Shown one piece after another: positions 1 through 8,991 of a DNA stretch of 64,000 nt; position 1 is the first letter of the stretch, and each line of letters begins with the position of its first letter. The translations under genes and the position numbers were made by a program. This stretch comes from DATMXT01 sp963662765 (lineage in GTDB: Bacteria > Bacillota > Clostridia > Oscillospirales > Feifaniaceae), in assembly GCA_963662765.2 (NCBI GenBank), contig CAXXUP010000008.1:1-64000 (forward strand). Direction: 5' to 3'. Below the pieces are notes generated by a model, which saw nothing but the letters and a program-made list of their open reading frames with translations, did no database searches and had not been told where the DNA came from.

Positions 1-1
1 A

Positions 2-701
2 TCTTCCAGACCCCTGGCTGAAGGCCTGTGGACGACGGTGTACGTGGCAGTGATTGCCTACGCGCTGGCGGCCAGTCTGGGGCTACTGCTGGCGCTGGCC
101 TCCCGTGCACGCAACGTGTGGCTGAGTCAGGCGGCACGCTTCTACATCGAGGTGGTGCGCGGCCTGCCCGCGCTGGTCATCCTGCTCTACGTCACCTTTG
201 TCGGTGCACCGGCGGCAGTCAATCTGTACCAATGGGCGTTGGAGGGCTGGATTGCCCAAGACTGGCTGCCCTGATGTGCAGCTGCGCGACGTGTCCAATA
301 CCGCCCGCGGCATCGTGGCGTTGGCTCTGGCCTACAGCGCTTTTCTGGCCGAGGTGTTCCGCGCCGGACTGCAAAGTGTGCAGCGCGAGCAGATTGAGGC
401 AGCCCAGGCGCTGGGGCTGTCACGCTGGCTGACCTTCCGTCTGGTCGTGTGGCCGCAAGCGGTGCGCCGGGTGCTGCCGGTGCTGGGCAATGACTTCATC
501 GCCATGGTGAAGGACTCATCCTTGGTGTCGGTGCTGGGCGTGAACGACATCACCCAGCTTGGCAAACTCTATGCCTCCAGCTCGTTCCTGACGGTGGAAA
601 CCTACAACGTGGTGGCCGTGCTGTACCTGATGCTCACCGTGACCCTGTCGCTGCTGCTGCGTCGACTGGAGCGGCATTTGCGGCGGCGCGGCGGGGTTTG
701 A
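2..701 (+). CDS. Polar amino-acid ABC transporter permease (5'-partial, frameshifted)
   Basis: Inner-membrane permease of the HisM/GlnP family, which with an ATPase and a binding protein imports amino acids. The reading frame is open from the left edge and gives several hydrophobic helices, with the family loop (EAAQALGLS, then VVWPQAVRRVLP) about two thirds along and KDSSLVSVLG after it. The frame changes near position 270, between DWLP and DVQLRDVSNTARG, so the gene is read in two overlapping frames. A matching binding-protein gene lies downstream at 2457, separated by an oxidoreductase. The gene looks functional apart from the single indel, which I take to be a sequence error. The true start is outside the window. 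Confidence 0.8.
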
Positions 702-976
702 AGACAGGCGGCGGCAGTGTGACAGGTGCCCCGAATGTCGTCAAACACGGCTTTGGTAGCAGACATACCGTCAACCCCGACATCACTCAGAATTTTGACG
801 GTAGACATCATGGTCTTCCATTAGACGCCCATGACGGCTGAGGATGAAGCATCAGGCTCAAGCCGCTTGGTTTTGCGTTGGTATGCGTTTTCCAAACATC
901 CAAACTCGAATCCTTCGTTGCCCCCGTGACCCGTCTGCCTAGCATCAGAGCCCCTTATCTGCAAGCGAAAAAGACC

Positions 977-2375
977 GTGGCCCAGCCCTACAACCCCCTA
1001 TACGATCCACTGACATCCGCAGACCTTGGCACCGGCAGTAACTACGCACCCAGCTATTGGGTTACCAGCGCAGGCACACCACCGCCAGATGATGGCCCTC
1101 ACATCAGTGGCGACTTGGATGCTGATGTGGTGGTGATTGGCTCAGGCTCTACCGGCATTGCTACCGCGCTGTATCTGGCGCAAGAACATGGCGTGGCGGC
1201 GTTGGTGCTGGAGGCCAACCAGATCGCCTGGGGGTGCTCCAGCCGCAACGGTGGCCAAGGACAAAACGCGCCGGGCGGCTGACTCGGTCGCAGTGGATTG
1301 AGCGCTGGGGGCTGGACGTGGCCAAGCAGCTCGACAGCGAGGTGCGCGCTGGCTATGACAACTTCACCCACCTCACCCGCCGCATCGACTGTGATGCCAC
1401 TCCCGGCGGCCACCTGTACCTGGCACATCGCCCGGAAAAGCTGGCCTATCTGCGCCAGGAGGCCACCGTGCGGCGCGAGGTCTTTGGCTATGCCCCGCGC
1501 CTGCTCAGTACCGATGAGATTCGCGCCAACTACTGTGATGAACGTGACTGCGCCGGTGGCATGCTAGAGCTGGAGGGCGTGGGCATTCACCCGCTCAAAT
1601 TCACCTTTGGCCTGATCACCCAGGCACGTACCCTGGGCGTGAAAGTGCACACCGCAAGCCCAGTGCAGGGCTGGCAAACCGTCAACGGTATTCACCACCT
1701 GCGCACACCCGGCGGCACGGTGCGGGCCAAGCGGGTGGCGGTATGCACCGGTGGCTACACCGGGCAGCAACTCAACCCACTGCTGAAAAACAAGCTCATG
1801 CCGATCTTGTCCAACACCGTGGTGACACGGCCATTGACCGCTGCCGAATTGGAGGCCACCCAGTTCCGCTCCAAAACCTTTCTGACCGACACCCGCACCC
1901 TGCGTTTCTACTATCGGCTGCTGCCCGACAACCGACTACAACTGGGCAGCCGCAGCGCCATCCACGGAGCTGATGCGCAACACCCCAAACACCTGAAGCT
2001 GTTGACCGATGCCATCGCTCGCAAATTCCCGCCGCTGGCAGACATTCAGATTGACTACTCATGGTGGGGCTGGGTCGATGTCAGCCACGACATGATGCCG
2101 CGTATCACCCAACCTGATGCAGCGCAAAAACGTCTGGTACGCCGTTGGCTACGGCGGCAACGGCGTGGCATTTCCACCTGGGCAGGCAAACGCCTGGCAC
2201 AGCGTGGTGGTGGGGCAGGACGGCGGGCAAGCGGTGTTCAGGCTGCCCATCTATGACTCGCCACTGCAAGCGCCCAACCTGTTTGGTTGTGGTGCGCTCC
2301 CCCGCGCTGGCCCCGTTTCGCCGCCTGGGGCAGCGGATTTTGTACCAGTGGTATGGATGGCAGGATGAGAAGTGA
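977..2375 (+). CDS. FAD-dependent oxidoreductase, D-amino-acid-oxidase fold (frameshifted)
   Basis: Likely an FAD amine or amino-acid oxidase of the PuuB/DadA-like group. A Rossmann dinucleotide motif (DVVVIGSGSTGIATALYLA) starts about 50 residues in, followed by SSRNGGQ, and the C-terminal FAD-binding stretch YAVGYGGNGVAF is near the end. Three frames are needed: changes lie near 1275, near 2120 (after RITQPDA) and near 2290. No good ATG precedes the conserved region; GTG at 977 gives an N-terminus beginning VAQPYNPLYDPL, which I prefer over the in-frame ORF opening at 878. The flanking amino-acid transport genes suggest an imported amino acid or amine as substrate, but this is inference. 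Confidence 0.75.
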
Positions 2376-2456
2376 GAACGCAACATCTTGCCTTTGACCC
2401 GTCTCCACGTTCCCCGACCATCTCTGGTCTTTTTGTTAGTCACCTTGAAATCCCAT

Positions 2457-3508
2457 ATGAAAAATCAACGCTTCAAACCTACATTCGGTGTCCTTGCCGC
2501 TATCGCCGCTCTGTGCTCACTTGGAGCAGCCCCTGCACAAGCAGGCAAAACACTGGACGGCATCAAAGCCCGTGGCCAAATCGCCTGTGGTGTCAGTACC
2601 GGTGTTAATGGCTTCTCAGCCGCTGACTCCAGCGGCAAATGGGTGGGCCTGGATGTCGATGTCTGCCGTGGGCTAGCCGCCGCAACCTGGGTGATGCCGA
2701 GAAGGTGAAATACGTGCCATTAACCTCACAGCAACGTTTTACCGCCTTGCAATCAGGTGAAGTCGATGTACTGGCCCGCAATACCACATTGGACCCAATC
2801 CCGGGATGCCTCTCTGGGGCTCTTTGCCACCGTCACCAACTACTACGACGGCCAAGGCTTCATGGTGCCCGTCAAAAGCAAAATCAAAAATCCCAAACAG
2901 CTCAAGGGTCAAACCGTGTGTGTGCAATCCGGTACCACCACTGAAAAGAACCTGGCCGCCTTTTCCAAGTCCAATGGACTCAACCTCAAACCCATCGTAT
3001 TTGAAAAATTTGAAGCCGCCAATGCCGCCTATTTCGCCGGCCGCTGCCTAGCCTACACCACAGACGCATCAGGTCTGGCATCCATCCGCAGCAAAGAAGC
3101 AAAGACCCGAAAGACCACATCATCCTGCCCGATCTGATCTCCAAAGAACCTTTGGGCCCGATGGTGCGACGCGGCGATGACGACTGGTTCACCATCGTCA
3201 AATGGGTGATCTACGGCACGTTCGAGGCCGAAGAATACGGTGTGACACAAGCCAACGTGGATCAGCTCAAGGCCACCAGCACCGACCCGGTGGTGCAACG
3301 CTTGCTTGGCAGCGGCAGTGAAGATTCCGGCAAGGCACTCGGGCTGGACAAAGATTGGCTGGCCCGCGTCATCAAAGCCACCGGCAACTATGGCGAGAGC
3401 TTTGAGCGCAACCTGGGCAGCCAATCAGCGGTGAACTTGCCGCGCGGCCTGAACAAGCAGTGGAACCAGGGTGGTCTGATTTACGCCTATCCAGTTTCGC
3501 TGAATTGA
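2457..3508 (+). CDS. Amino-acid ABC transporter substrate-binding protein, AapJ/BztA-like (frameshifted)
   Basis: Periplasmic binding protein for polar or general L-amino acids. The ATG at 2457 begins a typical signal peptide ending AAPAQA. It is followed by GKTLDGIKARGQIACGVSTG and WVGLDVDVCRGLA, then (after shifts) KYVPLTSQQRFTALQSGEVD, the AapJ-type NTTWTQSRD, and VPVKSKIKNPKQLKG. Frame changes are visible near 2685, near 2790 (a surplus T in ACATTGGACC) and near 3105. The C-terminus, ending in LIYAYPVSLN, has the length expected of the roughly 340-residue family. It probably works with the permease at the left edge. The indels look like sequencing errors because all domain blocks are conserved. 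Confidence 0.8.
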
Positions 3509-3561
3509 CGCGACACGGACTCTTTCGCAGGCAGCGTGTCCAGCTGCCTGCGAAACGATCA

Positions 3562-4780
3562 TCACAGCGCTGCGGCCACCTTATGACCCAGTGCACGCTC
3601 CAGGGCAGAGCGACCGGACATCTCAACAAACAGGCAGGGTTTTCCAGTGCGCTTGCAATGCTCTTTCACGCGCCAGTAGGCATCATGGCTGATGCAACCT
3701 ACCTGGCAAATGACCACATCAGCAGCCTGGAGCTGGCTAACCAAGCGGCTGGCCTTATTTTCTTCACCGCCATCGTGGTGCATGAAACTGGCTCCACGGT
3801 CTTCAATCACCTCTCGGTAAACCGGGATACTGGAGGTGCGACCTCCCACACACAACACCTGTCGTTCATTCAGATCCAAGGCAGGGTTAAATAAGCCAGC
3901 CGACGAGGACTTGCCCTCATCTTCACTCACTGACTTGAGCACGGGCTTGTCGACCTCATGATTTTCACGCTGCAATACCCGCATAAGCAGCTTTTCATTT
4001 TGCGCCTGCAAGCGCTGATTGTCTTCAAGCAATCGCTGGCGCGGTGAGCACATCAGGCTCAAGACTCTTCAACTCCTGCAGCCGTGTTTGAGCCAAATCA
4101 CGCTCGGATTCGGCTCGGATGACGCTGGCACGCATCTTCACGCATTCAGCTTGCCATACCGCTACGGCTGTGGCATGTTCTACCGCCTGGGCTTGGATAC
4201 GTTGTTGAACTGAAGCCAGCTCCTGAGCCAAGCGCTGTCTTTCAGCCAGTATTTCATTGCGCCAAGTGGCAGCAGTACGCACCGTCATGCTGGCGCGGTG
4301 TTCCAGCATGTGCACCTGACCCAACACGATATCCTCAAGGTCTGATGAACATCTAGGGTGTGACAGCACAGCCCAAAACTCCCCAGCCCAGTCGGAGTCA
4401 TCGCAAGAATCATCCCACCACCGCGCCAGGGCTTCAGTGGTTTTTAGGCGTTGAGACTGTTGGACAGACAGTGCAAAACGGCTATCGAGTTCTCGTTGCA
4501 CCAGTTCAGCCAAGGCGCAGCGGTTACGACACTCTTGCAACACCAAGCCGTGCAGGTCATATTCAGAACAAGCGTTCACCTCCATACCAACCTTGCAGGC
4601 CAACTTTTGCACTTCGTAAAAGTGCAAACACACCCCTGTCACCAGACAAGCAGCGTTGCTGCTCAGTTCCCACAGTTTGCGACGACCCGATCCAGATCTG
4701 GTCTGTGGCTGAACATCTGACCTGGCTTCACGCGCCAGGGTCGGCCGCACCACACCCGGAACAAAGTCACCCAGCAGCAT
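3562..4780 (-). CDS. DUF2325 domain protein with coiled coil (frameshifted)
   Basis: The C-terminal 110 residues match the DUF2325 pattern: CVGGRTSSIPVYREVIE, a histidine pair (MHHDGG), then DVVICQVGCISHDAYW and a final LFVEMSG. A long Gln/Glu/Arg-rich helix upstream (roughly LAQELASVQQRIQAQAVEHA) should form a coiled coil, and the N-terminal part has RRKLWELSSNAACLVTG, similar to the start of betaproteobacterial DUF2325 proteins. The frame changes near 4045. I chose the ATG at 4780; the frame stays open to an ATG at 5071, but that extension resembles nothing I know. Function is unknown; some relatives are named for putative metal or nucleotide binding. Confidence 0.65.
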
Positions 4781-5088
4781 CGGGGTGCAGTGGGTGTATG
4801 GGTTCAACAACGGTGGGACTGCAACACCTGTTGCGCCCGAAAATTTGCTGCGCTGATCATCGCGTGTCTCCTGTGAGGATGGCAAGATGGGAGTGGCTAG
4901 GCTCAGGAGTTCATCGTAAAGATCAGCCACGTTCGCAGCAAGGAATGAAATCGCATAACCATATTCACACTGGCTCCGGTTCAGGATATGGCTCCCAAAG
5001 GCCCCGGCATCACTGAAAACCAGCCTACCTTGAAGGGCAAGGTTCTTGGCGTGCAAAGCGCCTTCGGCCATCCAAGCTACCTACTGAA

Positions 5089-6017
5089 TCAAACAGGCAA
5101 ACCCATTAAAAGTGCCCCATCCTCCCGCACCAGATCCGCCGCCTTCTCGGCCAGCATCACCGCGGCCGCGTAGGTGTTGCCGGACACCAGCGTGGGCATG
5201 ACGGAGCAGTCGACCACGCGCAGACCGGTGATGCCGTTGACGCGCAAGCGCGGGGTTACCACGGCCAGTACGTCGGCTTCCATGCGGCAGGTGCCTACCG
5301 GGTGGAAGATGGTGGCCCCATGGTTGCGGCAAAACTCCAACAGGTCGGCATCGCTGCTCAGCTCGGGGCCGGGCTTGACCTCGCGTTTCACAAACGGGCG
5401 CATGGCTGGGCTGGTAGCCATCGTGCGGGCGCATCGGATTGACTGCAATGCCATGGTGCTCCAGCAGGTCACGCGGGCCAATGCCGGAGAGTTACAACAA
5501 TTGCGGCGACTGCACCGCGCCTGCGGCCAGCAGCACCTCTGCCTTGCAACGGGCGGTTTTGACGACCCCGTGCTGGTGATAGCGCACGCCCACGGCGCGC
5601 TGGTTGTCAAACACAGTGCCGGTAGCCTGCGCCTGGGTTTCAACCACCAAGTTCAGACCTCCTAATCCGACGTAGACAATAGCCTGATTTTCAGAAATCA
5701 GCCATGGCACTTGTAGGAGAACCGGCAGCTGCGATTCGCGCCTACCGATGCTCCTACAACGCACGAATAAGCGAACATTTGTGCCAATCCAATATCCTCC
5801 CGAATCAGGAAGTCTGAAGTTGGCACGGTTTCAAAGCGCCAGTTGTAGGTGGCGCTCCACACCGTTTGGCCGTAGCCAATGGGCAAATGCAGCCACAGCG
5901 AACGGTCTGGCGACCCTGCCTCCAGCAGCAGCACGCGCTTGGCTGCATCTTCGCGCAGGCGGCTGACCAGCACACAACCGCTGGAGCCTGCGCCAACGAT
6001 GATGTAGTCAAATTCCG
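5089..6017 (-). pseudogene. GMC oxidoreductase remnant (choline dehydrogenase-like), internally deleted
   Basis: Both ends of a glucose-methanol-choline oxidoreductase are recognisable. The N-terminal FAD site (DYIIVGAGSSGCVLVSRL, then RVLLLEAG and LWLHLPIGYGQTV) lies at 5800-6017. The C-terminal block (FHPVGTCRMEAD, RVNGITGLRVVDCSVMP and SGNTYAAAVMLAEKAADLV) lies at 5089-5400. Family members have 530 to 560 residues, but only about 310 codons fit here, so several hundred bases of the middle are missing. The two halves are also in different frames, and the ATG near 6023 is out of frame with the Rossmann motif. A REP-like palindrome sits at the deletion (5711-5759). Unlike neighbouring genes, indel correction alone would not restore this one. 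Confidence 0.75.
5711..5759. repeat. REP/REPIN-like palindromic repeat inside the GMC pseudogene
   Basis: A 9-base perfect inverted repeat, TTGTAGGAG and CTCCTACAA, bounds 49 bases whose interior is partly self-complementary (GCAGCTGCGATTCGCGCC). GTAGGAGC-type ends are typical of repetitive extragenic palindromes in beta- and gammaproteobacteria. It lies exactly where the oxidoreductase lost its middle. Confidence 0.55.
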
Positions 6018-6354
6018 GAGGGCATGGTGGTGGTCAGGTGAGGGATTTATCAGCGCGCAAAGCTATTGTTTTTATAGCTATTTATGCTTTATTCATATGC
6101 CCTAGACACCTAAAAAATGGTTGTTTCCAATGTTTTTAAATACTCGTAAACGCTGTCCGCAATAGGCCTGTCGCGTCGTCAAATACATTCTTGAAATCAG
6201 TACATCACCCGCAGTCGGTGAATGTATATCTTGCAGATAGGCCGCAGACTTGCTCAGCAAGAGGCTTAGGAAAAGAGTTCCACTTTTACTTACCTGGATT
6301 TGGAGCACCCCGCAATTTCGGGATGAACGTCAGATCGCAGGAAAACACGCGACC
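6018..6354. other. Intergenic stretch with a Comamonadaceae-type repeat
   Basis: No gene is supported here. Bases 6055-6110 run GCGCAAAGCTATTG, then TTTATAGCTATTTATGC, then TTTATTCATATGCCCTAGA. This resembles, in degenerate form, a dispersed intergenic repeat I remember from Acidovorax/Rhodoferax-type genomes (TTTATAGCTGCTTGCGC, then TATTTCATAAGCGCTAGAGG). The remaining 240 bases have only a short leftward ORF (6102-6308) with no family features. Confidence 0.4.
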
Positions 6355-8562
6355 CTAGCTGGAAGTAGCCGCCACACTGGCCCGTGCCGTGTGCAATTTG
6401 TTGTAGCTGTCGATCAGACGCTGGTGCCTGTCGAGCCCCTCCAGTTTCATGCTCGTTGGTGTCAAGCCGAAGAAGCGCACGCTGCCGTCCACTGACCCCA
6501 GCACCGCGTCCATCCGAGGGTTGCCAAACATGCGGCGGAAATTGACCACGTAATCGTCCAATTCCAGGTCATCATCCAGCAGCACCTCCAGAACCACATT
6601 CAAGGCCTGATAGAACAATCCGCGCTCGACCGTGTTGTCGTTGTATTGCAGGAAAGCTCCCACCAGCTCTTGCGCCGCCTCGTATTGTTTCAAGGCGAGC
6701 TGAATCAGCAGCTTCAACTCCAGAACGGTCAACTGGCCCCAAGCCGTGTTCTCGTCAAATTCAATGCCGATCAAGGTGGCAATGTCAGAGTACTCGTCCA
6801 ACTCGTTGTTCTCCAAACGCTCAAGCAGTGCTTCCAGGCTTGCATCGTCCAGGCGATGCAAGTTCAAAATATCGGCTCGGAACAACAGTGCTTTGTTGGT
6901 GTTGTCCCAGATCAAGTCTTCTACCGGATACACCTCCGAATAACCCGGCACCAGGATGCGGCAGGCCGTGGCACCTAACTGGTCATACACCGCCATGTAG
7001 ACTTCTTTGCCGATGTCTTTGAGAATGCCGAACAAGGGTCGCGGCTTCCTCGGCATTGGAGTTGTCCCCCTTGCCGGAAAAATCCCACTCGACAAAATCA
7101 AAATCCGCTTTGGCACTGAAAAACCGCCACGACACCACACCACTGGAATCAATAAAGTGTTCGACAAAGTTGTTGGGCTCCGTCACGGCGTTGCTGGTAA
7201 AGGTGGGCCGAGGTAAATCGTTCAGGCCTTCAAAACTGCGACCCTGCAGCAATTCCGTCAGACTACGTTCCAGCGCCACCTCCAGGCTGGGGTGCGCGCC
7301 GAACGAGGCAAACACACCGCCCGTGCGCGGGTTCATCAAGGTGACGCACATGACGGGGGTAGACCCCACCCAGCGACGCATCTTTCACCAGCACTGGAAA
7401 GCCTTGCTCTTCCAGTCCCTTGATGCCGGCCAGAATGCCAGGGTACTTCGCCAACACTTGGTCGGGCACATCTGGCAAGGCGATTTCACCTTCCAGAATC
7501 TCGCGTTTGACCGCCCGCTCAAAAATCTCCGACAGGCATTGCACCTGTGCCTCCATCAGCGTATTGCCGGCACTCATGCCATTGCTCACAAACAGGTTTT
7601 CGATCAGGTTGGAGGGGAAATACACCACCGCGCCATCCGAATGGCGCACAAAGGGCAGCGCACAAATACCGCGCTGCACATTGCCGGAGTTGGTGTCAAT
7701 CAGATGTGAACCACGCAGTTCGCCATCGGGATCGTAAATTTTCCGGCAGTACGCATCCAGCAGTCCCGACGGCAGCGCCATCTCTCTTGCCCGGCTTGAA
7801 CCAGCGCTCGTTCGGGTAATGGACAAACGCTGCGTTGGCGATGTCTTCGCCCCAGAACGCACCGGCGTAAAAATGGTTGTTGTTGAGGCGCTCAATGTAT
7901 TCGCCCAAGGCGGAGGCCAATGCACTTTCCTTGGTCGACCCCTTGCCATTGGTAAAACACATCGGCGAATGTGCGTCGCGGATATGCAGCGACCACACAT
8001 TGGGAACCAGATTGCGCCACGAAGCGATTTCGATCTTGATGCCCAAGCCCGCCAACACAGCCGACATATTGGTGATGGTTTGCTCCAGCGGCAGATCCTT
8101 GCCGGCGATATAGGTGCTTGCTTCTGAAGTCGGGGCCAGGCTCAGCAAGGCCTGGCATCGGCATCCAGGTTTTCCACTTCCTCAATCACAAACTCAGGCC
8201 CGGTTTGCACCACTTTTTTCACCGTACAGCGGTCGATGGAGCGCAAAATACCTTGGCGGTCTTTGGCCGAGAGTTCCGCCGGCAGCTCGACCTGAATCTT
8301 GAAAATCTGCTGATAGCGGTTTTCTGGATCAACGATGTTGTTCTGCGACAGCCGGATGTTCTCGGTAGGAATATGGCGGGTGTCGCAATACAACTTGACA
8401 AAGTAAGCCGCACACAAGGCCGATGAGGCCAGAAAGTAATCGAACGGCCCTGGTGCCGAGCCATCGCCTTTGTAAGCGAATAGGCTGGTCGGCGACCACC
8501 GTGAAGTCATCGAACTTGGCTTCAAGACGAAGCTTATCGAGAAAGTTGACTTTTATTTCCAT
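6355..8562 (-). CDS. OsmC domain/YcaO domain fusion protein (multiply frameshifted)
   Basis: About 730 residues in two parts. The N-terminal OsmC-like part starts MEIKVNFLDKLRLEAKFDDF (8562) and includes GPFDYFLASSALCAAYFVKL. The YcaO part follows: the ATP-binding region with GKGSTKESALASALGEYIER and FVSNGMSAGNTLMEAQ, then QVQCLSEIFERAVKR, and a C-terminal helical tail. YcaO proteins use ATP to activate peptide amides and help RimO methylthiolate ribosomal protein S12 in E. coli; OsmC folds are thiol peroxidases. This fusion is a known proteobacterial family of unclear role. At least five indels are needed to read it (near 8475, 8145, 7780, 7370 and 7040), all with conserved sequence on both sides, so a sequence-error origin is likely. 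Confidence 0.8.
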
Positions 8563-8649
8563 GTGGGAATTCCAAAATAGTGCTATATTGAAAATCATGG
8601 GTATTCCTACACCTAAGGACATGACCGGCAAGGCATTGGTGTAGCCTCC

Positions 8650-8776
8650 GAACTGCCAGTTGTTTTTATATTTTACACATTATCTGTCACATACAAAATT
8701 TTTCTCAAACAAATTTTAAGAAAATATTTTTGCACGCTGCTGACACACTGCAACTTGTTATTTTAACTGGCAGTTC
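8650..8776. repeat. 12-bp inverted repeat pair bounding an AT-rich 127-bp segment
   Basis: GAACTGCCAGTT at 8650-8661 is repeated as its exact reverse complement AACTGGCAGTTC at 8765-8776. Each arm is itself nearly palindromic. The enclosed 100 bases are very AT-rich and code for nothing. It could be a small non-autonomous element, a pair of operators, or chance near the join; no target duplication is evident. Confidence 0.4.
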
Positions 8777-8808
8777 AACGTTTGTAACATGCACATTGTG
8801 AGCCATAT

Positions 8809-8848
8809 GGTAATCATGAGTCGATTGTACAATCGACTCATGATTACC
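8809..8848. repeat. 40-bp perfect palindrome near the first junction
   Basis: The two 20-base halves, meeting at GTAC (8827-8830), are exact reverse complements with no spacer. The outer arm begins GGTAATCATGAGTCG and the symmetry ends abruptly on both sides. A spacerless palindrome of this length is unusual in genomic DNA and is a common trace of fold-back or ligation artefacts, though a terminator-like or operator function cannot be excluded. Confidence 0.85.
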
Positions 8849-8960
8849 GTGTAATTGACATACTGCAATATATCCAGCGTCATGAAATGCTGAATGTGGG
8901 TTTGTGCTTGCATGTGGGAAACTTCAGAGATAATATTTCTGCTCACAAGTTATGATTTTG

Positions 8961-8968
8961 TACCTTTG
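8961..8968 (+). promoter_or_regulatory. Bacteroidetes -7 promoter element for dnaE
   Basis: TACCTTTG matches the Bacteroidetes housekeeping -7 consensus TAnnTTTG and lies 23 bases before the dnaE ATG. A clear -33 TTTG at the usual distance is not seen. Confidence 0.5.
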
Positions 8969-8991
8969 TAGTTCAATAAAACCTCCCAAAA

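Larger units (their letters stand above)
8563..8991. other. First chimeric junction region, no gene
   Basis: Between the betaproteobacterial OsmC-YcaO start and the Bacteroidetes dnaE start the sequence turns abruptly AT-rich (from about 8660). It holds an inverted repeat pair, a 40-base perfect palindrome (separate entries) and a dnaE promoter. I place the join between about 8640 and 8850. No open frame here has family features; the leftward 62-residue ORF at 8758-8946 runs across the palindrome and is not credible. Confidence 0.7.

Noticed and set aside
602..811. Leftward ORF beginning MMSTVKILSDVGVDGMSATK
   Set aside because: The start looks protein-like, but the frame soon runs antisense through the permease C-terminus as Arg/Ser-rich sequence and shows no family match.
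3460..3894. Rightward 144-aa ORF
   Set aside because: It is the antisense shadow of the DUF2325 domain, whose conserved motifs are on the minus strand.
6102..6308. Leftward 68-aa ORF
   Set aside because: No family features, no ribosome-binding site; lies in a repeat-bearing spacer.
8809..8848. Reading the palindrome as a transcription terminator
   Set aside because: It has no loop, is not GC-rich and is followed by no T-run; it also faces no gene end.
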